Origin: Croceibacterium_A sp039927815 | GTDB lineage: Bacteria; Pseudomonadota; Alphaproteobacteria; Sphingomonadales; Sphingomonadaceae | Direction: 5' to 3' | Length of the DNA stretch: 17,511 bases | NCBI GenBank assembly: GCA_039927815.1 | Contig: JBDSUJ010000111.1 | Location: 1 to 17,511 of the forward strand | Shown: positions 13,854 to 17,511 of the stretch, one piece after another | Position numbering within the stretch: the stretch's first letter is position 1 | How the letters are laid out: each line of letters begins with the position of its first letter | Made by a program: the position numbers and the translations under genes | The notes under the pieces: generated by a model | What the model was told of the DNA's origin: nothing | Seen by the model: only the letters and a program-made list of their open reading frames with translations | Databases searched by the model: none

Positions 13854-14339
13854 ATGAAACTCAAATTGAGCATGGCAGGACTGTCCGCAATTGTGCTGCT
13901 CACCGGGTGCCAGCAGGCCACCGCGCCCGCGCCGGCCGCGACCATGGCCGCGGTCACTGAAGATGAAGCCAGCAAGGCCTTCGACGCCACTGTCGCCAGC
14001 TGGCAGTCGATGGATCCGGTCAAGATCAAGGCGGTCTACGCACCCGATGTCGCCGGGTTCGATTTTGTAGCGCCCGATTTGGTTACAGACCGAGCCGCCT
14101 GGGACAAGAACCAAGACGCTTTTGCCGCCTCAAAGATCGACAGCGTCAAGGTCAGCGGCAAGAAGATCCAGCTGCTCGACGGCGACAATTTCGTCGTCAC
14201 CTCGCTGTCGGTTGGCACCAGCTCCGCCACACCCGCGAACAACACCACTTTCCGCTGCACCGATGTCTACCATCGCGCCGCAGGCGGAGAATTCGCGATC
14301 GTCAACGAACATTGCTCGGCGGTGCCGAAGGAAGCCTGA
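13854..14339 (+). CDS. Lipoprotein with an NTF2/SnoaL-like domain
   Basis: This 161-residue protein has a lipoprotein signal: MKLKLSMAGLSAIVLLTGCQ, lipobox LLTGC with Cys19 as the acylated residue. A short Ala/Pro linker (20-33) follows, then a domain with the SnoaL/NTF2-like pattern: DEASKAFDATVASWQSMDPV, KIKAVYAPD, DRAAWDKNQDAF, a DNFVVTSLS strand, and FRCTDVYHR...EFAIVNEHCS. Cys135 and Cys154 could form a disulphide in the periplasm. Fold members bind small ligands or act as simple enzymes; no catalytic set is convincing here, so the function is unknown. The ATG at 13854 has GGGGGAC upstream. A much longer in-frame extension runs antisense to dnaG and was rejected. It converges on the His-rich gene. 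Confidence 0.8.
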   Translation: MKLKLSMAGLSAIVLLTGCQQATAPAPAATMAAVTEDEASKAFDATVASWQSMDPVKIKAVYAPDVAGFDFVAPDLVTDRAAWDKNQDAFAASKIDSVKVSGKKIQLLDGDNFVVTSLSVGTSSATPANNTTFRCTDVYHRAAGGEFAIVNEHCSAVPKEA

Positions 14340-14349
14340 CCGAGGTCCG

Positions 14350-14377
14350 CAGCCCGGCGCTGCAACGCGCCGGGCTG
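14350..14377. terminator. Perfect 11-bp hairpin between two converging genes, probable bidirectional terminator
   Basis: CAGCCCGGCGC and GCGCCGGGCTG pair completely around a 6-base loop. The hairpin begins 11 bases after the lipoprotein stop and ends 9 bases before the stop of the opposing His-rich gene. Placement in a 47-bp convergent gap is exactly where a shared terminator is expected. No clear T tract follows on either strand, so efficiency is uncertain. Confidence 0.6.
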
Positions 14378-14386
14378 GCCCGTTAC

Positions 14387-14707
14387 TTACTGGTGCACCG
14401 TGGTGCTGGTCGTGGTCTTGCTCATGCCCGAGGGTGTGGTGACGGCGTGCGTGGTGGTTGATGTGCGCGTGCTTGCCGGGTGATGCATGACGCCATGATG
14501 GTGGCGCATGACTTTCCTGTGATGGACGACACGGTGCGCAACGGCATGTGTATGGGTGGTAGTGACATTCCTGGTCGCCGAGGTCGTATGCTCGACCGTT
14601 GCGACGGGAGTGGTAACGGTTGTGCGCGACGACGCCATCTGTGCGCCAGCGGGGGCGGTCAGTGCGACAAGGGCGGTTGCGGCCACGAGGCCGAGTGCTT
14701 TGATCAT
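14387..14707 (-). CDS. His/Thr-rich small periplasmic protein of unknown function
   Basis: The family is not recognised. This 106-residue protein has a clear signal peptide, MIKALGLVAATALVALTAPA then GAQ (cleavage about 22/23). The mature part of about 84 residues is low complexity and very rich in histidine and threonine. There are 13 His in all, at 40, 52, 54, 58, 62, 63, 69, 70, 71, 75, 76, 87 and 105. Clusters include THTHAVAHRVVHHRK and RHHHGVMHH, with Thr runs at both ends. It has no Cys and almost no acidic residues. The composition suggests metal binding (Zn, Ni or Cu) in the periplasm, by analogy only. The ATG at 14707 has a good GAGAGGAA ribosome site; a longer frame (to 14758) lacks one. 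A TTAC/GTAA inverted repeat lies about 100 bases upstream. Confidence 0.75.
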   Translation of the reverse strand: MIKALGLVAATALVALTAPAGAQMASSRTTVTTPVATVEHTTSATRNVTTTHTHAVAHRVVHHRKVMRHHHGVMHHPASTRTSTTTHAVTTPSGMSKTTTSTTVHQ

Positions 14708-14809
14708 GGCAATTCCTCTCTCGACGGTCAGCGGGAAATCGCGACCGGGTAGGCCCATAAACCACCGCGGTTTCGTGCGGTTCCGTAAGCGCCCTGGTCA
14801 CCGCGAACC

Positions 14810-14823
14810 TTACCGAATTGTAA
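14810..14823. promoter_or_regulatory. TTAC-N6-GTAA inverted repeat upstream of the His/Thr-rich gene
   Basis: TTAC (14810-14813) and GTAA (14820-14823) are symmetric around CGAATT, in the AT-richest part of the 14708-14866 gap. The gap otherwise holds only the start region of the His-rich gene and the 3' side of yqeY. The symmetry would fit an operator for a dimeric regulator. No regulator can be named from the site, and no clear -10/-35 pair was found. Confidence 0.3.
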
Positions 14824-14866
14824 TGAAGGCGGCCAATTGCCCGACCCGGGACCGCTGCCCGACCGG

Positions 14867-15319
14867 TCAGGCGAGCGCGGCTTTCACCAGCCCGCTCGCC
14901 TTGCTCATGTCGAGTTCGCTGCCATGGCGCGCCTTGAGCTCGGCCATGACCCGGCCCATGTCCTTGAGCCCGGCCGCGCCGAGCTCGCCCTTGATCGCCT
15001 CGATCGCGGCGCGGGTTTCGCCTTCGCCCAGTTGAGTCGGCAGGAATTCCTCGATCACCGCCAGCTCCAGCCGTTCCTGTGCCTCCAGATCAGCACGGCC
15101 CCCGGCGGCAAACATCTCGATCGACTCGCGCCGCTGCTTGGCCATCTTCTGCAGCACTTCGATGATCGTCGCTTCTTCCTCGACCGGCTTGGCGGACGTG
15201 CGAAGTTCGATGTCGCGATCCTTGATCTTGGCGTTGATCAGCCGCAGCGCCGCGGTGCGCTCTTTCTGGCCGCCCTTCATCGCGGCGATGGTATCGGTCT
15301 TGATGCGCTCGCGGAGCAT
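14867..15319 (-). CDS. GatB/YqeY domain protein
   Basis: The 150-residue protein is a stand-alone YqeY, related to the C-terminal tail domain of the GatB subunit of tRNA amidotransferase. Seen: start MLRERIKTDTIAAMKGGQKE, the helical segment ALRLINAKIKDRDIE, EEEATIIEVLQKMAKQRRES (47-66) and EEFLPTQLGEGETRAAIEAI (90-109). The C-terminal helical domain is DMGRVMAELKARHGSELDMS (120-139). Length is full. A role in tRNA-dependent amidation or tRNA binding is assumed from relationship; no defined activity is established for the stand-alone form. The ATG at 15319 is the family start; a longer frame runs antisense to carA and is spurious. It diverges from carA across a 138-base gap, a common alphaproteobacterial arrangement near dnaG-rpoD. 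Confidence 0.92.
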   Translation of the reverse strand: MLRERIKTDTIAAMKGGQKERTAALRLINAKIKDRDIELRTSAKPVEEEATIIEVLQKMAKQRRESIEMFAAGGRADLEAQERLELAVIEEFLPTQLGEGETRAAIEAIKGELGAAGLKDMGRVMAELKARHGSELDMSKASGLVKAALA

Positions 15320-15386
15320 GGGCGGGTCTTTCGCTAGGGGTAACTGCGGCCCAGCCGAATAGCCGGATATTTCGTCCGTGGCGAGG

Positions 15387-15413
15387 TTGACGGTGGCCGG
15401 GGCCGGGTATAGC
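15387..15413 (+). promoter_or_regulatory. Probable sigma-70 promoter of carA
   Basis: TTGACG (15387-15392) and TATAGC (15408-15413) are good -35 and -10 matches separated by 15 bases, slightly short of the optimum. This would give a leader of about 38 bases before the carA ATG at 15458, with GGAGAG (15449-15454) as ribosome site. No leader peptide or attenuator is visible in that short leader. The same 138-bp gap must hold the yqeY promoter, which is not evident. Confidence 0.5.
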
Positions 15414-15457
15414 GGCCACCTCTTAGCACCATCGCTGGAAACCCGAACGGAGAGCCC

Positions 15458-16645
15458 ATGGCCCGGTCCGCCACATCGCCTGCGTCTCCCACGGGGGCGC
15501 TTGCGCAGCCCAAAGGGGCGACCGGCGTTTTGGTGCTGGCGGACGGCACGGTGGCGTGGGGCCGGGGCTTCGGCGCCGCCGGCAGCGCGGTCGGCGAGGT
15601 ATGCTTCAACACCGCGATGACCGGGTATCAGGAAGTGCTGACCGATCCGTCCTACGCCGCGCAGATCGTCACGTTCACCTTCCCGCATATCGGCAACGTC
15701 GGCACCAATGCCGAGGATGCCGAGTCGCATGTCGAGGGCGCGGTCGGGTGCATCGTGCGAGAAGATGTGACCCGCTCGTCCAGCTTCCGGGCGGAGCGCG
15801 AGTTTTCGGATTGGCTGGCGCAGAACGGCAAGATCGGGCTGGCGGGGATCGACACCCGCGCGCTGACCCGCCGCATCCGGCTCAACGGCGCCCCCAACGC
15901 GGTGATAGCGCATGACGCCAAGGGCAAGTTCGACCTCGCCGCGCTGCTCAAGCGCGCGCAGGACTGGCCAGGGCTGGAGGGCATGGACCTGGCCGTGCGG
16001 GTCAGCCGCGAGACGCAGGAAGACTGGGCTGGCGGCTCGTGGGCGCTCGGCCACGGCTACGGTAACGCCGAGGATGCGGGCAAGCCCCATGTCGTCGCGA
16101 TCGACTACGGCGCCAAGGACAACATCTTCCGCAACCTGGTGAAGGCCGGGGCACGGGTGACGGTGGTGCCCGCGCAAACCTCGCTCGAGCAAGTGCTGGC
16201 GCTCGAACCCGCAGGCGTGTTCCTGTCCAATGGCCCGGGCGATCCGGCAGCGACCGGCGCCTACGCGGTGCCGACGATCCAGGGCCTGCTGGACAAGGAC
16301 GTGCCGATCTTCGGCATCTGCCTCGGCCACCAGATGCTGGGGCTGGCGGCGGGCGCGCAAACCACCAAGATGAACCAAGGCCACCGCGGCGCCAACCACC
16401 CGGTCAAGCGGCTGAGCGACGGCGTGGTCGAGATCACCAGCATGAACCATGGCTTCGCGGTTGATGGTGCCACTTTGCCCGAGGGGGTCGAGGAAACCCA
16501 CGTCAGCTTGTTCGACGGCTCCAACTGCGGGCTGGCGGTGAAGGGCAAGAGGGCATTCGGGGTGCAGTATCACCCCGAGGCGAGTCCCGGACCGCACGAC
16601 AGCTACTACCTGTTCGAGAAATTCGTGGGGATGTTGGGGTGGTGA
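15458..16645 (+). CDS. carA: Carbamoyl-phosphate synthase small subunit (glutamine amidotransferase)
   Basis: The 395-residue subunit hydrolyses glutamine and channels ammonia to CarB, making carbamoyl phosphate for arginine and pyrimidine synthesis. Seen: N-terminal CPSase small-chain domain (about 21-160; GEVCFNTAMTGYQEVLTDPS, and the GIDTRALTRRIR segment at 130-141). The class I glutamine amidotransferase domain (about 211-390) has SNGPGDP (257-263), the nucleophile Cys288 in FGICLGHQ, and His372/Glu374 in QYHPEASPGP. Length is normal; the first 20 residues are a variable Ala/Pro-rich extension. The ATG at 15458 follows GGAGAG. The next gene starts inside its stop codon region (GTGA overlap), so carA, the small ORF and carB look like one transcript. 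Confidence 0.97.
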   Translation: MARSATSPASPTGALAQPKGATGVLVLADGTVAWGRGFGAAGSAVGEVCFNTAMTGYQEVLTDPSYAAQIVTFTFPHIGNVGTNAEDAESHVEGAVGCIVREDVTRSSSFRAEREFSDWLAQNGKIGLAGIDTRALTRRIRLNGAPNAVIAHDAKGKFDLAALLKRAQDWPGLEGMDLAVRVSRETQEDWAGGSWALGHGYGNAEDAGKPHVVAIDYGAKDNIFRNLVKAGARVTVVPAQTSLEQVLALEPAGVFLSNGPGDPAATGAYAVPTIQGLLDKDVPIFGICLGHQMLGLAAGAQTTKMNQGHRGANHPVKRLSDGVVEITSMNHGFAVDGATLPEGVEETHVSLFDGSNCGLAVKGKRAFGVQYHPEASPGPHDSYYLFEKFVGMLGW

Positions 16646-17046
16646 TCCCGCCACGGCCAAATTTTTCTAGCGAAAGCGATGAGTATTTCGTCCACGCATT
16701 TCGCCGGGTTGTTGAGTTTCAGCATTCAAAAGTTTCCATGGGGAATTGGCGCCTTAACCATGTGAAGAATGATTTGGGTGCTATTCTAACTGACTGGGAG
16801 CGCAGAGGCTTCGGCCGATCGATCGACGAGCGAAGCTCCCTTGGAGGCCGTCAAATCGAGTTCCACTTTAACGAAACGGGTATTGCTCGTGGTAAACGAA
16901 TGTCCGCCGCCCTCGAGCGGCGACCTACGTTCAGCGCGGTTCAAAACCGCGTTGTGAAGCTACTTAATTTCGTGGCCCCGTGGTTGTCAGCAGGGGCAGC
17001 GCTGGCAGCAGCTTATTTCTCTTATCAAGGTCTGCAGAGCCACTAA
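16642..17046 (+). CDS. Unknown low-GC protein inserted between carA and carB, predicted C-terminal membrane anchor
   Basis: Not recognised. The 134-residue product starts with GTG at 16642, overlapping the carA TGA by four bases; a GTG one codon earlier is also possible. Residues 1-100 are soluble and charged. Within them, about 35-90 (NWRLNHVKNDLGAILTDWER ... IEFHFNETGIARGKRMSAAL) has a helix-strand-helix pattern that resembles a winged-helix domain with its wing. Residues about 107-129 (LLNFVAPWLSAGAALAAAYF onward) form one hydrophobic helix close to the C-terminus, so a tail-anchored inner-membrane topology is likely. Its stop TAA shares a base with the carB ATG. GC over 16681-17040 is about 53 percent by hand count, against 60-78 percent in sampled 60-base lines of carA and carB; this suggests acquisition from outside. 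Confidence 0.75.
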   Translation: MIPPRPNFSSESDEYFVHAFRRVVEFQHSKVSMGNWRLNHVKNDLGAILTDWERRGFGRSIDERSSLGGRQIEFHFNETGIARGKRMSAALERRPTFSAVQNRVVKLLNFVAPWLSAGAALAAAYFSYQGLQSH

Positions 17047-17511
17047 TGCCCAAACGCACCGACATCTCTTCGATCCTCGTCATTGGCGCTGGTCCGATCA
17101 TCATCGGGCAGGCGTGCGAGTTCGATTATTCGGGCACGCAGGCGATCAAGGCGTTGAAGGAGGAGGGGTACCGGGTGGTCCTGGTCAACTCCAACCCGGC
17201 GACGATCATGACCGACCCCGAGTTCGCCGACGCCACTTACATCGAGCCAATCACGCCCGAGATCGTCGCTAAGATCATCGCCAAGGAGCGCCCCGACGCG
17301 CTGCTGCCGACGATGGGCGGGCAGACCGCGCTCAACACCGCGCTGGCATTGTTCAACGACGGCACGCTGGCCAAGTACGGCGTGACCATGATCGGCGCCG
17401 ATGCCGACGCGATCGACAAGGCCGAGGACCGCCAGCGGTTCCGCGAGGCGATGGACAGGATCGGCCTCGAATCTGCGCGCAGCGGCGTCGCGCATTCGGT
17501 GGACGAGGCGT
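17046..17511 (+). CDS. carB: Carbamoyl-phosphate synthase large subunit, N-terminal part (runs off the right edge)
   Basis: The first 155 codons are present of a subunit that is usually about 1,070-1,110 residues. CarB uses two ATP, bicarbonate and the ammonia from CarA to make carbamoyl phosphate. Seen: MPKRTDISSILVIGAGPIII, the GQACEFDYSGTQAIKALKEE segment, VLVNSNPATIMTDPEFADATYIEPI and PDALLPTMGGQTALNTAL. These form the pre-ATP-grasp domain and the start of the carboxyphosphate ATP-grasp domain. The ATG at 17046 overlaps the preceding TAA by one base (TAATG), and only a weak GCAGAG precedes it, so translation may depend on coupling to the upstream small ORF. Confidence 0.97.
   Translation, partial: MPKRTDISSILVIGAGPIIIGQACEFDYSGTQAIKALKEEGYRVVLVNSNPATIMTDPEFADATYIEPITPEIVAKIIAKERPDALLPTMGGQTALNTALALFNDGTLAKYGVTMIGADADAIDKAEDRQRFREAMDRIGLESARSGVAHSVDEA

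Noticed and set aside
14841..14868. Possible yqeY terminator (GACCG ... CGGTC)
   Set aside because: Only five base pairs, overlapping the yqeY stop codon, and no T tract.
15320..16660. Minus-strand extension of yqeY across carA
   Set aside because: It is antisense to carA, whose catalytic motifs are all intact; YqeY homology starts exactly at 15319.
1..17511. CRISPR arrays, insertion sequences, integrases, toxin-antitoxin pairs or defence systems
   Set aside because: No regularly spaced repeats, terminal inverted repeats or recognisable genes of these kinds were seen on either strand.

Overview
The window is a high-GC, densely packed chromosomal segment from an alphaproteobacterium. The best guess is order Sphingomonadales (Sphingomonas/Erythrobacter relatives). 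This placement is inferred from protein style, the acidic-insert RpoD, the yqeY/dnaG/rpoD/carAB neighbourhood and a PVA-dehydrogenase-type quinohaemoprotein; no search was run. Both edges cut genes: rpsD at the left and carB at the right. No rRNA, tRNA, CRISPR array, transposase or phage gene was recognised, and no gap between genes exceeds 200 bp.

Left block (1-3508, minus strand): rpsD is preceded by a structured leader. Upstream of it lies a tightly coupled five-gene operon transcribed rpiB > glyA > small membrane ORF > nrdR > trmJ, with overlaps or gaps of a few bases throughout. It combines sugar-phosphate isomerisation, one-carbon metabolism, ribonucleotide reductase control and tRNA 2'-O-methylation. 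nrdR appears to start with TTG and the small ORF with GTG.

Middle block (3590-9661): this is an accessory oxidoreductase region. An aldo/keto reductase (plus strand) ends inside the 3' end of a converging minus-strand series: GMC flavin alcohol dehydrogenase > secreted cytochrome c-PQQ dehydrogenase of the polyvinyl-alcohol dehydrogenase type > DODA/YgiD-type extradiol dioxygenase. Together they could oxidise an alcohol or aromatic substrate, but the substrate is not readable. Divergent from the GMC gene is a small multi-pass membrane protein gene broken by an apparent one-base deletion.

Right block (9717-17511): dnaG-rpoD form the replication/transcription operon (minus strand), and yqeY (minus) lies upstream. 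Between dnaG and yqeY sit a convergent pair of small exported proteins separated by a perfect 11-bp hairpin: an NTF2-like lipoprotein and a His/Thr-rich periplasmic protein. Divergent from yqeY is carA, driven by a visible promoter. The carA-carB operon (carbamoyl-phosphate synthase) is interrupted by a 134-codon gene of much lower GC, coding for a predicted tail-anchored protein and coupled at both ends through overlapping start/stop codons. This intruder, the His-rich protein and the small membrane ORF before nrdR are the best candidates for undescribed biology.
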